NCBI GenBank assembly: GCA_012934845.2
Contig: WNNJ02003619.1
Span: 1 to 64,000, forward strand
Origin: Pomphorhynchus laevis
Lineage: Eukaryota; Acanthocephala; Palaeacanthocephala; Echinorhynchida; Pomphorhynchidae
Direction: 5' to 3'
Length of the DNA: 64,000 bases
This document shows, in pieces, positions 1-13,700 of this stretch (position 1 is its first letter; the number at the start of each line of letters is the position of its first letter). The translations under genes were made by a program, and so were the position numbers. Below the pieces are notes generated by a model. That model did not search any database, had not been told where the DNA came from, and saw only the letters and a program-made list of their open reading frames with translations.

Positions 1-723
1 TAATATTATTATTTATAATAATATATATTAATATATTTTGGCTTAACTAAAATATATTTGTAAAAAAGTAAATGCTAATTAGATTCATTAATAATGAATC
101 TAATTAGCATTAGAAATTAGCATCAGCAATCTATTATTAGTCATTAATAACTAAAATAATAAACTTTAATAAATAGGATTTTGAAATTACGAATAATTAA
201 TTTATTATAAATAATAAATATTAAATAATAAATATATTAATTATTATAAATTGATTATTTAATTAATTTCAATTAGTTAAATGAAATTACGCAAATAACA
301 TTCAGATTTACGAATAAAATAATAAAAATAATCTGCAAATAAAATCATAATAGTTCAATCAATTAACTGGTTTAAATTTAACTTTAAATTTAGCGTTTGA
401 ACTAATAAGTTCAAACTATTCGTTATTCTACGAACATTTATGTTACGCGGCTCATGAAAATGGTATATCGTTTTAGATTTTGCTTCAGTTGCGTTTGCCT
501 ATTTTGTTAGTCTCAGTCAGCTAAATTAAATAGACATTCTCGAGAAACAACTTTAAAAAATGTGATTTAAATTTAACTTTCTAGACATTTATCACAATTA
601 TTTAAGATAGAAAAAAGTTTACTTTAAAGGAGTTTTATTTTATTGAAGAATATATACATATTTTAATTAAAAACGAAATTAAATTATTACAAAATAAACG
701 TGTATCGAAAGAACTTTCATTAA
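1..723. other. AT-rich stretch without a recognised gene
   Basis: Very AT-rich DNA with short inverted repeats (for example around 76-112, where an attagattcatta arm faces its complement). I see no coding frame, RNA gene or recognisable element here. It lies downstream of the FNBP4-like gene on the minus strand. Confidence 0.6.
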
Positions 724-1205
724 ATCAGCTAACTGAGTCTACGTATTAATATAATTATTTATAATTATAAAATAAACAAAACATAATAATGCTAAATTAA
801 AATTTAATAATTAAATAATAAAATAAATAATTTTTTTAAGATTTTTTATAATTTAAATCAAGTTGAAATAAAAAATTGAAATTTAAAATAAAAGTCATTT
901 TTATTAATTGACTAATAAATTACAGACCTTGTATCAGAATAAGGATTAGATGTCATCTAATTACATCTAATTAGTTATCATCTAACCTGATAACATAGCA
1001 GCTCCTACTGATGACCTCTATTCTTTATTCTGACACATCGTCTGTTATTTGTTAGTCTATTCATAAAAATGACTTTTATTTAACATTTCAAATTTGAATT
1101 TTAATTTGATATAAATATAAATTGTATAAAATCTTATATAATTATTTAATATTTGTATTTATGTTTGAGTTAAATATAGTATAAAATACTTAGACTCGAT
1201 TATCT
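724..1205. repeat. Palindrome built from Naiad-type 3' tails
   Basis: The left arm (about 724-925) is the reverse complement of the tail that follows the Naiad RT gene at 29441-29640, including its end motif actcagttagctgat read backwards at 724-742. The centre (929-1037) is the tail's stem structure with the CTGATGA box, and the right arm (1038-1205) is the tail in forward orientation. The result is one inverted repeat with arms near 200 bp. Penelope-like elements are known for tandem and inverted partial insertions, so I read this as two tails joined head to head. No coding part remains. Confidence 0.65.
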
Positions 1206-1780
1206 CATATGATAATAATAAAATAATTGAATAATAAAATAAATAATTAAGACTTAACTTTTATTGCAGCTCTCAACAGTAAAAACAAAATGTCATAAAA
1301 TGTAAAAATACTTTTGTTATTAAAGAATACTTTTGATTTTGATCCAATTATCCTTTATACATCTTTATTTTGATCCATGGCTAACAGAAAATAAAAATTA
1401 TATTTTTAGATACTACCGGTATATCCATAAATAAAATTTTATTACAAATCCTTAAAATAAAAAATTATTCGTATACTCACATTATAAGATTATAAATTAT
1501 ACTAATAATAAATACTCATATTATATGAATAATAGAAATAAAATATACACAACAAATAAATTAGTAAATAATGAAATATAAATTAGTAAATAATTATATT
1601 AATTAAATAATATAAAAAATTAAATATAATTTAACTTTCAATGTGATTTTCAAAATTAATATTTAATATTTCATATAATATTAAATATTAACGTATATTA
1701 ATATAATCTTTTGATTATACTCATCTTAAATAGTTAAAACATTGCATAATTAAATATTAATTAACATTAAATACTTACTA
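1206..1780. other. AT-rich stretch without a recognised gene
   Basis: Low-complexity AT-rich DNA. Nothing coding is visible. It would hold the 3'UTR of the FNBP4-like gene if its last exon is placed correctly at 1781-1792. Confidence 0.5.
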
Positions 1781-1792
1781 TTATTTCTCTAT
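1781..1792 (-). CDS. FNBP4: FNBP4-like candidate terminal exon
   Basis: After a ttttatccag acceptor the phase carried from the WW exon reads I-E-K-stop. A donor-like gtaagt follows the stop, so a different last exon is possible. Weakly supported. Confidence 0.3.
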   Translation of the reverse strand: MEK

Positions 1793-4700
1793 CTGGATAA
1801 AACACATTCAAATTTATTATTTAAGCAAATAAACATTTTTAATTATACAACTGCTCATTTTTCACATTATTAGGTTAATTTTAAAATTCTTACCGGATAC
1901 AACCTTACGATTTCATCATCTTCCATTCTATTGCAATAGTAATTTGATACTTCACTGACAAATAAATAAAAATTTAAAATTATAATCGACATTTTTTCGA
2001 AATTAATTAACTTTGTACATTAAATTAAAAATATTATTGATCTAAATTATAAATGAATTTGTTTTCTGTGTTGCTGTGTATCTCTCGCTAATAAGATGGT
2101 CGTATAAATATAATAAATACAATTATACATTACATTTGATTGAATCGACCTCAAATGTAATGTAAACACATGTATTGTATTTATGTTGGAATAAATAAAA
2201 TTTATTTAAATTCCATTTAGACTTGAAACATGATAATAAAATGAAAGATAACGTTATTGATTTTATCGTAATTTAACAAACAACTCATTTTAACTAAACG
2301 ATTTTACAATTTTTCAATAGGGCAAAGTTAAAAAAAAGTATTGAAATATTATCCTAATCGATATATACATTTTATACAATAATTGCCATGTAACCACATG
2401 CATTTAAGGTTCATAACTAGAATTTGAAGTCAATTCAATCAAATTTAATGTGCAATTGTGAATTTCGCAATTTGATAGTTTTGTTCATAATTCAAAAGTA
2501 TTTGGAACCTCTGTTGTGTTGAATCGAAGAGTGAAGCATATCAAACGGTGATATACACATACATTACTGTGTGTAACAGTAATGTGTATAACACAATACT
2601 GTGTTAAAATTAAAATTATTTATAAAATTTATGAATGCTTGATATATTTTATAAACACAACTGTTTTTTTATAGATTTCACAAAGAATAATCGAAACGTC
2701 TAAAAATGATGTTCTTTACTTATTTTATTTACAAGTTAATTTATAATTTGGTATTCTATGAAGGATCTCAGTTGGCAATTTTATAATCTATTTTAAATGA
2801 TATATAGAGATTTGATTGCTGATGGACTGTGATGGTTTCCAATAGCCAGTTATGTCCGTTTCCCCCGTTTACTTATTAGTAACAAATATAATGCCGTATC
2901 GCTCTGCGATCCGGGGGCAGGCTGCAAAAATATTTATATAATATACTGAGGAATCACTTTTGTGATCGCGTGTGGACTTGAAGGTCGTGCTGTAAAAATC
3001 ATCATTGTGATAATAAAGTATCCCATAGTCGGGGTGTGGATTTTAATGCGAAAGTCACTTTGTGTCACCTAGCAACTATTCAATAGATAAACGCTGATGG
3101 ACTGTGATGGTTTCCAATACCAAGTTATGTCCGTTTATCCCGTTTACTAATTAGTAACAACTATAATGCCGTATCGCTCTGCGATCCCGGGGCAGTAACA
3201 ACTACGCAATATCTGTATAATATCTGTATACGCAATATCTGTATCCCATAGTCGGGGTGTATGGAATTGGATATCATGAAGGAAGGATTCTGTAGCTGGT
3301 TTTCAAAGCGAAAGTCACCTCGTGTGACCTAGCAACTATTCAATACATAAATAAGCATCCATCAAAGGATCACCAGTCCCGATTTCAATCGATCTTCATG
3401 ATCTCACACGATACAATCGATAATAAGCATGCCAGAGAGCATCTCGGACAATGCAGTTTCTGGAGATCATGATGGAAGGTTTCATATACTGTGTGAAATC
3501 TGGTAATCCTGGATTCGTAGCCTAGCAGTCAAGAGCGCAAGCCAAGTACAGAGAGCGACAGCTCGAATCTCGGATAAGTCAAATTTCAAAAGGCGAAGAG
3601 TTGGTAGTCAGCCTTCTGACGAGCCCGGGGCTACCAACATGTGGCAAAAAGCGGGCGAAACGAAAACGGTTGTGGCAATGGCGCCGTTAGTACTCAGGGT
3701 GTATAGAATTGGAAGTCATGAAGGAAGGATTCTGTAGCTGGTTTTCAATGCGAAAGTCACCTCGTGTGACCTAGCAACTATTCAATACATAAATAAGCAT
3801 CCATCAAAGGATCACCAGTCCCGATTTCAATCAATCTTCATAATCTCATACGATAAAATCTATAATAAGCATTCCAGAGAGCATATCGGACAATACAGTT
3901 TCTGGATATCATGATGGAAGGTTTCATATACTGTGTGAAATCTGGTAATCCTGGATTAGTATCCTAGCAGTCAAGAGCGCAAGCCAAGTACAGAGAGCGA
4001 CAGCTCGAATCTCGGATAAGTCAAATTTCAAAAGGCGAAGAATTGGTAGTCAGCCTTCTGACGAGCCCGGGGCTACCAACATGTGGCAAAAAGCGGGCAA
4101 AACGAAAACGGTTGTGGCAATGGTGCCGTTAGTAGTCAGGGTGTATAAAATTGGATATCATGAAGGAAGGATTCTGTAGCTGGTTTTCAATGCGAAAGTC
4201 ATTTCGTGTGACCTAGCAACTATTCAATACATAAATAAGCATCCATAAAAGGATCACCAGTCCCGATTTCAATCGATCTTCATGATCCCATAAAAAACAA
4301 TCTATATATATCATTGGCCAGTTTATATTATTTTTTGTTTTTGTTTTTTACTTTTCAATAAAAAGTTATAACTATATATAAGTTACAACTGATATTTAAG
4401 TTTGTTAATAATATAAGTATAATAATATGGTATATATCCATCAATAATATTTATAATTGAATTGATGAGCAAAGGCAAAATACAGATCAAATGGTAATAT
4501 AGATAACTCATAAATATATATTTATCTCGTTGATAGTTAACGAGATAGTTAATTATATAGTTATATAATTAGATATTGAATAGCATTAGTTAATGGATAT
4601 TATATAATCTAATAATGGATAGCAAAAAATAAAATTGAAATTTTTGATTATCAAAATGTTTGATTATACATTGCTATCAATTGAATAAATAAAGATCGTA

Positions 4701-7700
4701 TGTTTTATGAAATATAACAGAAGTTATCTAAGCTTAATTTTATACAAATCATATTTCATTCTTTATTCTTTATCAATTTATAAACAAAATTCAAAAGCGG
4801 GACAGAATAAATACGGAAAAAAACTCTATTTCTTTGTTAAATATTTTCCCTGCTTAATCATTAGTAATTCTATAGCTCTTTTATAGTTTATTGTTAGGTA
4901 GTGACATTGAGAAATGTGAGCAAACAATAAAAATGACCAATAAATAAAAAAATATTTAGTGAGTAAATATTTTAATTATGAGACAACGAAAATCAAGAAA
5001 ATTACTCATATTTTGCTGCTAACTGCTAGTATCATTTTCACATAGCGAGATTTTACGTATTTTTTAAGTCTGCTGTAGTTTGAAAGGTATTTACAACTGA
5101 CCATTGAATTAATGGTCAATTTAAAATTATCTAATTAAAATTATATCAAATTAATTATTAACAATTAAAATGATTATCATTAAAACATTACTCGTGGATC
5201 ATTAAAACATTACTTTATACACGTGCAGAAGAAATACAAGTGCAGAAGAAATACACGTGCAGAAGAAATACACGTGCAGAAGAAATACACGTGCCGAAGA
5301 AATACACGTGCAGAATAAAAACGCGTGCAGAAGAAAGACACGTGCAGAATAAAAACGCGTGCAGAAGAAAATCACGGTGTTCAAGAAACACCACTGTTCT
5401 GCACACGTTCGAGAAACACATGCGGAAGTCGCTTGTCATAAACTTTATTGAAATGTGTTTGTGCGGTCCTTTGTGCTGTTTGCACATGCAGTTTCAATAT
5501 TCTTTAAAACTTGTGAGGGAAATATCCAAGTATTTTGAAAACCGAAAAAATGCAAATACATGGAATATAAAAAGTTATAAAAATATTAAAAAATTATATA
5601 ATAAAAAAATAATCATTAATATCATTATTAATATATTCATTACTTAATAAACAATTTTAATTTATAATTAAATAAATTAATGAATATTTAATTTATTAAA
5701 TAACATTTAATAATTACTTACTCATTCCACATAAGCGTCAATCCTTCCGGTGTGAATTCTTTTTCAATGTCGACAATTTGATTTTGCATATTAAGAAACT
5801 TATTTAAAGCAAACTCGTATTGTAATCCTCCTTCTAGAAAGTCTTCAAGTCGTGTCTATGCACCAAAAATAAATTAAGAACTAATTACGAAAATGTACCT
5901 CTGTCTGACTGATATAAGATTGGATAGAAATACTTTTCTTCTGAGGATCAAGACAGTTAAGCTTCGACAATATTAATTTACAAATTGAGTTTATTCGTGT
6001 ACTAACCGATCAAACATAAAACTGACAAAGTAAACACGAATGTAGTAATAAAACTCGGCTTAATAAAGACAAAAAGAATGCAAGGAATTTGTTTTCGTTG
6101 ACACCAGTATCCAAAAAAACTGATTCCACATCGACTAGTTATTTGATGTGATTACATCATTAGCTAGTCGAGTTGGTAGTAAGCTCGACTAGCTGGCTTA
6201 TCAAGCTAGTCAGTTGGATTACATCATTAGAATAGTTGGCAGTCAGCTTTCTGATGATCCCGGGGCTACAAATATGTGGCAGAAAGTGGGCGAACCGAAC
6301 ACGGATGTGGCAATGGTGCCATTAGTAAACAGCTAGTCCACAGCGACTAGCTGTTTAATGTGATTACATCATCAATGTTATATTTGATAACTTATAAAAC
6401 AAATTTTATGAAATAAAGTGTGAAGAAATTAAAGTCATTTGTAGCAAACAATTGATTCGCAATTACACCAATTAAATATTGCATAGAGTTAAAAATTAAC
6501 TAATTATATGGGAATAAGTAAAATTAATATTTAAAATGTCCGTTATATCCCAAAATTGCAATGGTCACATAATTGGAGTAATCTTTCCAACGTTGTACTG
6601 AATGTAGCTGTGATCGATAAGAATTTAGTTTCATGATGAATTTAAATCTTTTTATGTTTCTAGCTTCTGTAATTAAAGCTTCATATATTTCTAGCTTCAT
6701 ATATTACCAATTTAATTAAATAAGTTAGTCAATTTTGCGAAACATTTTAAAAAACAATTACCACATTGATTGGGTATTTGAAATGGCATTGTTATCGTAA
6801 CAGATTTCAAAATGAGTATCTATAGAAGACGGAGAAGCTGAATTTGAACTCTTAGTTAAAACATTTAAATTCGGATAAGCAAAACAATTCCCATAATACC
6901 ATTGAAACATGAATAAACTTGTCCTCATTATCTGATAATTCATCTACAGAGTTTATATTAGACGCTATCAAAACATGAGGTTCTTCCGATATAGATTCAT
7001 CCGAACTTTGAGAAGAGTGATCAACAGGCCATTCGCTCAAGTATTCTAAAAATTCAAATATTGTTGTCATAAATGTAGAAATCGAACATTTTAATTAATT
7101 ATTTAATTAATAAATAATTATTAATTATTAAGAAAATAATTAATTAATTAATTATTTAATTAATTATTTAATTATTAAATTATTAAATAAATTAAAAACG
7201 ATCAATATATATTTAAAATAATTAATAAATTAATAATTTTTAATTTTTTAACAGTTTTATAAAATTTAGATATTTTATTATATAAAATTTATACATGTCT
7301 TTTAATAAAATTTAAATATTTTATTATCTTTAGTATCTACAGCTTTTTTAATTAGAATCTATTATTTAGGTTCAAAATTTTTCCAAAACTTATTTCTTTA
7401 CTAAAATTAATGTTCGAAATGCTGCGTAAAAATATCAAAAACATTAATGACGCAGATGTATTAAAATAATTAATAAATTAATTATTTTTAAATTTAAAAT
7501 TAATTAATTAAAATTTAGATATTTTATTATATAAAATTTATACATGTCTTATATATATTTTATTATATAAAATTAATTAAATAAATTAAAAACGATCAAT
7601 ATTTAGGAAAAATTTATATGGAATCTGAAAAAGAGCTCGTCATTCTTTTCAACAAGTCCATCAACTCTAACTATATATACTTATTGAATAGTTACTAAAT

Positions 7701-10700
7701 CACACAATGTGACTTTCGGATTTAAAAACCAGCTACAGAATTCTTCCTTCATATCTTTATTCCATACACCCTGAATACCAACAACATTGCCGCAGCCTTT
7801 CTTTCTCCAAAACTTTTGGAAAGAGGAAGAGTTAGTAATCAGCTTTCTGTAAAGCCCGGGGCTACTAATATGTTGCGAAAGTGGGCGATCCGAAAACGGC
7901 TGTGGAAAATGTGTCTTTAGTAATCAGTGTGTATGGAATTGGAAGTCATGAAGATAGGATTCTGTAGCTGGTTTTCAATGCAAAAGTCATATTGTGTGGC
8001 CTAGCAACTTTTCAATCTATAAATTAGCATCCATCACATGATCACCAGTCCCGAACTATTCCTATTACTAGAAATAGTAATTATATTTATTACCATTCAT
8101 AGTAAAAAGGTACATTCATTAATATACATTTTATGTTAAAAATATTTGTAGAAATTAATATTCAAAATTCGGTGTCGTTTAATGGTGTAAAAATATCAAG
8201 TAAATAATTATCATAGCACATCATTATACATAAAGGTCAAAAATAATATTTGTATATTTAACAATATACAAATATATAATATTAATATAATATTAATATT
8301 ATATTTATAAAATTAAAAATATGGAAGATAAAATTAGCGAACAAATATTAATTTGAAAAATACCATAAAGCTCATAAAATACATTTCAATGTATCTTCAG
8401 TAATTTCTGATAAATGCTCTACACTACCTTCTTCGTCTTGGAAAGAAGTGATCATAAAAGTGCAAAGATAAATATAATTGTAGTTGTAGATCTCAATGTG
8501 CATATATACTGTGTTTTAATATTTAAGCGACTTTCCGACTAAGAGGCTCGTGAAATAGGCCGCTTAAAACACAAGAAGACATCTTTATGTTTCTTGTTTT
8601 CCAGTATTGTTCTTGATTCATGTTTAATTATTTATATATTACACATAATTATATATATCTACTTATGAAATTGTTATTTAATTTCTTGATCTCAGTATCG
8701 AAAGGTAAAGTAGTATAAAATATATATTGTTAACACCATCCAGCACGCTGTGATCACGGCGTGTAATGATCTCAGTATTTTGCTAACTATTCTCCGCTTT
8801 TTATGTTAATACATAATATGTTAAAAACTTGATATATTTATTATATTTATTAATATAATAAATATACATATCAATAACCTTTATTAATACATTATAACCC
8901 ATATATTAATATAGGTAAACCCATATATTAATATAACCTTTATATTAATATCTAATTAATAATAATCAATATATCTATAACAAGATAAGATTTTATAAGC
9001 TATTATATGTTAATTTTATACAGGAAAATTCTAACAATTTATCGTTAATTTATTAACGATAAATTAATTTCAAAAAATTGTAAAAATATTAATTTAATGT
9101 TCAATAAATATTAAATATTACAAAAAATTTAAATCAAAATATTTATTATAATATTAATATTAATCATAATATTAATTTTTTGTTTACTTAACATAAATTT
9201 ATCATGATTAATTGTAAGAATTTACTTAATTTACGAATTGTATATATTTACCGTATATATAATATATTTATATTATAAATATATCGAGATATTTATTGCA
9301 CATTTAGTATTTATTTTTGCTTTTAGGTAATATGCAAAAAAATAATTAATATACTTTGGTATTTGCTTGCAATACCAAAGTGTATTGCAAGCATTAGTAA
9401 ATGATGAATATATCAATACGTTATATAATTACTTAAATGCTTACTTTGGTAAGCGAAAATTAATAGCAAAATCTCAAATACATCTATCTTGGAAATTGAT
9501 AAAATTAAAAATAAAATGAAAATAACAAACAATTACAAAAGGAAAGATAAAACTAATAAAGATATGTATACAGAACTTACTAAATTAAATAATAATTACA
9601 TAATAACAACTATTGATAAAGCTAGTAATGACTTTGTCTTCATATGCAAAAAGCTTTATTATGATTTACTTATGAAATAAGTTAATTATAATGATTTAAA
9701 TATAAACACAACATATGAATGTAGTGATTTAAGTTTAGAAACAATTATTACAAGTCATTGTTCTATAATGGATAATAAGAGTATAAAAATTGAATCAGAT
9801 AATAAAACTATAAATACATTATATTGAAATCCAAAATTACATAAAAATGCAATGAAACCTAGGTTCATATGTAGTGCGTTTAAATGTACATAAGAACCAC
9901 TTTCTGTTTATATGAATAAAATACTTAAAGTAATAATAACGCACTTCAAAAAATATTGTAGGGTAATCGAAATTAATACTGGTATAAAACGCTATTTCAG
10001 TATTAATTCTACAAAAGAATTTTATAATAACTATAACGCAAATCTAACAAAAATAAAATCATCAAGCTTCTTATATGTAAATATAATAAGTTTTCCTATA
10101 AATATCATTTGTTCAATAAATCAAAGATTAATTAACGACTATGATAATGTAAATTACTATTATAATGTAAATCCATTATGTTGGATTTACTAAATGTAAA
10201 TCCAACATATGAACGTAGTGAGTTGAGTTTAGAAACAAGTATTACAAGTCACTGTTCTATAATGAATAAAAATGGTATAGAGGTTGAATCAGATAATAAA
10301 ACTATACCTATATTATATTGGAATCCAAAATTACACAAAAACCCAATAACACCTAGGTTCATATGTAGTGCGTTTAAATGTACATTAAAACCACTTTCTG
10401 TTTATATGAATAAAATACTTAAAGTAATAAGAGCACACTTCAAGAAATATTGTAGGATAATCGAAATTAATACTGGTATAAAACACTATTTCAGTATTAA
10501 TTCTACAAAATAATTTTTAGAACAGACAAAAGGAATAAATTATCAGAATATAAATATGCACGATATTAGCAGGCTTTATATAAATCTAAATTTAGCAGAT
10601 ATTAAAGATGCATTAGAAAAATTAATCTTATATTCGGAGAAATGCATATATGTGCATATAACATATGCATATATGTTATAATAATTATGACGCATTATCT

Positions 10701-13700
10701 AACAAAAATTAAACCATCAAGCAAATATAAATATATGGATAAAATTGAATTATTAGAATCCTTAAATATTTTTATAAATCAAAATTATTTAAAGGTAGGG
10801 ACATCTATATTTAGACAAATAAAAGGTGTTCCAATGGGTGGTAATAGTAGCCCAATTATAGCTGACTTATTTTTAAGCTTTATAGAATATGAATTTGTTC
10901 ATAACTGTTTAAAAAATCTGAATTATATAAAGATATAAAATATGTTTCGATACATTGATGATATATGTGCATTTAATTCTAATAATTTTTATTCAATTAG
11001 TGAACAAATTTATCCAGAAAGCCTGATTCTTAACAAAACCAATATTAATGATAAAGAAAGTATATATCTAGATATGAACATTAAATTAACTTTAACTAAA
11101 TCTACTCTTAATTGATATCGTAAAGATGACATAATTTACAAGAAACATATTTTTCCATGATCATTCATGCATACCATATAATAAAAAATACATTAAATAA
11201 TGAAATTTTGGTGGTGCTGTCCGTTCCTCCACGCGGAGCCACTGAATAGCTTTCATTCTGGGAACGTGAACCAAGCGGGGACCTTACCAACGGCAGGCAT
11301 GCTGCTGCCTGTCAGGACAACAACTGTCACAACCATCAACCAAAATGACCCCGCCAATACTAAGGCGTCCTCTGTAGACAAAGCGTTCAGGAAGTGCCAT
11401 CCGGCATGTTCGAAAAATTCATGGGGATGTGCGCTCAGACAAGTCTCGGTCTGTTCGACAAATAAGCGAGGGTTCCCGACGGAAGGACGCTGCCAGAACA
11501 CAGCTAATCTTGTCCAAACATACATACAAGTTGCGACGCTCAACGTAGGAAAACTTACGGGCAAATCTCGAGAGATTGCAGCTGACCTAAACAGGAGAAA
11601 AATTGGCATATGTGCAATTCAAGAGACCAGATGGAAGGGAGGAAAAGCCAAGAAAATTGGAGACGGGTACAAATTGTACTATATGGGTACAGAGACAACA
11701 CGAAATAGAGTTGCCATTGCCGTAGCGGAGAGACATAGAGACCAAGTGTGCAAAGTGACGCGATACACAGGGAGGTTGATGAAGATCAAGCTAGCGTTAT
11801 ACGAAACAACCGTCTACTACTTCTCTGTGTACGCCCCTCAAACAGGGTGCGCAGATGACGAGAAGCTGGACTTATGGGAAATGTTAGATGAAAAGATGGC
11901 ACAAGTACCAGAAGAAGACTATGTGATCATAGCCGATGATATGAATGTCCATGTTGGACAGACGGACGATAGTGAATATCATGGTGGATATGGCATCGGT
12001 AAGAAGAACGCAGAAGAGGAAAAACTTTTAGAGTTTGCAACTACGTATAACCTCACTATCACCAACACCAATTTCACAAAAAGGCAGATCCACCTTACAC
12101 GTCTTACCATAGAACAGGTACACAAGCCAGGAAGTCGCAAATTGATTTGGTCTTGGTTGGGCAAAAGCACAAGAAGACGGTGCTCGAGACAAAGGTTATC
12201 CATCCGAGACCACATAATTCAAAACAAGCCACTGATATGCGACCTGAAACTTGAAGTCCCCCATAAACCGAGGCCAGAACTAACGAAGACTAACGGAATC
12301 AAGTGGTGGAAACTGAGGAAAGAAGACAAATTTGGAAAAAAGGCAAAGCTGGCTCGGATAAGACTGACTTGCGTACATGGAGTTCAGGACACCTAGACCG
12401 CGTTGCGCTGCACGATCCACCTAGCTGCAAAGCAGATACTCGGATCCACCATGCCATGTTAACAATACATCGACAAAGAAACTTGGTTCTGGATAGAAGA
12501 GGTCAAAAGCGCGGTGAAGGCGAAGAAAAATTCCTAAAAGGCTCTCCGAATAGTACAAACGCAGGAGAACAAGAATGAGTACCACTGAGCGAAAAGGAAA
12601 GCAAGGAAACAAGTGGCTATTGCTAAGAGCAACCACCTAGATAATCTCTACCAAAAGTTCGACACTCGAGAAGGATAAAAAATGTGTACCGACTAGCTCG
12701 TGCAAGACGGAAGAAGGCAGCAGACATCGAGAAGTTCCATGGTATCAGTGATGAGCAAGGAAAACTCCTAATACACTCACAAGACGTGCTGAAGAGATGG
12801 ATAAGATATTTCAAGGCAATCTCCACAGACGAGTTCGAACATCCACCAATACCAGAAGGGACACCAAACCACACACAAGTTAAGCAACTCAACGAGGCAG
12901 AGGTTAGCGAGGCAATCGCGAAGATGAAGCCGGGTAAAGCACACAGCCCCGATGATGTGGCGGCGGACTTCTGGATAATCAACCCGGATGAGTGGACAAC
13001 ATGGCTAACGAAGTTTCTCCAGAATATTGTTGACGCAAAAGAGGTACCAGAAGACTAGAATCGAAGCACAACTATCCCAATATGGAAGCAGAAAGGAAGC
13101 CCTGCAGATTGCCAAAACTACCAGCCAATTCGTCTTTTTAGTCACACCATAATGATCTTAGGAAGAGTGCTCGACAAGAGAATACGTGACAAGATCAAAC
13201 TAAATGTCAACCAGGCAGGCTTTATGTGCAACTGTGGAGCCATCGATGCAATACACTCAGCCAGACTACTCCTTGCAAAGCACAGAGAAAAGCAGTCCCT
13301 CCATGTAGCTTTTTTGGACTTTGATAGATCATTTGACAGAGTTCCTCATGAGCTCTTATGGTACGCCCTGAGATACGGAGAAGTATCGGAAAAATTAATC
13401 GAATTGGCGAAGACGCTTACAAAGGAACTACGAGCAGTGTGCTAACAGCAGCGGTGTGCACCAAGAATTCCCAGTCTCAGTCGGTGTGCACCAAGGATCT
13501 ACACTCTCCCCATTACTATTCGTCATAGTAAAGGCGTGATTACGAAATACCTACAAAGACAAGCAAAATAGACCATCATGTATGCTGACGATGTTATGCT
13601 GGTATCTAAGGACAAACATGACCTCAAGCAGAAAGTGCAGCAATGGCACGATCACCTAGCACAGTTTGGGTTGAAACTGAACATAGCCGAAACGGAGTAT

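Larger units (their letters stand above)
3256..4310 (+). repeat. 442-bp tandem repeat, about 2.4 units, tRNA-like SINE content
   Basis: Units begin at 3256, 3698 and 4140 (period 442), the third being cut off near 4310. Each full unit has a left part (ggattctgtagctgg... cctagcaactattcaat), a tRNA-like segment with Pol III A and B boxes, and a right part with a CTGACGA box and a GC-rich stem. Units 1 and 2 differ at few positions. Related pieces occur at 6212-6330 and 7679-8060. I infer a tRNA-derived SINE or composite repeat that became tandem. It lies in the last large intron of the FNBP4-like gene, antisense to it. Confidence 0.7.

Noticed and set aside
3518-3590. tRNA gene
   Set aside because: A and B boxes are present, but acceptor and anticodon stems do not pair, and the sequence is part of a tandem 442-bp repeat. 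It is a tRNA-derived repeat.
5223-5375. CRISPR-like array
   Set aside because: Units are contiguous, with no unique spacers, in a eukaryotic genome.
5240-5647. 135-codon open frame through the 17-bp minisatellite
   Set aside because: It is open only because 17-bp units without stops repeat; the opposite strand is open too. The remainder is AT-rich low-complexity sequence with no known motif.
6758-6943. Alternative exon of the FNBP4-like gene in a second frame (FQWYYGNCFAYPN)
   Set aside because: Its Trp/Tyr-rich look hints at a WW domain, but it has no acceptor in the right phase, and joining it to exon 6 gives an early stop.
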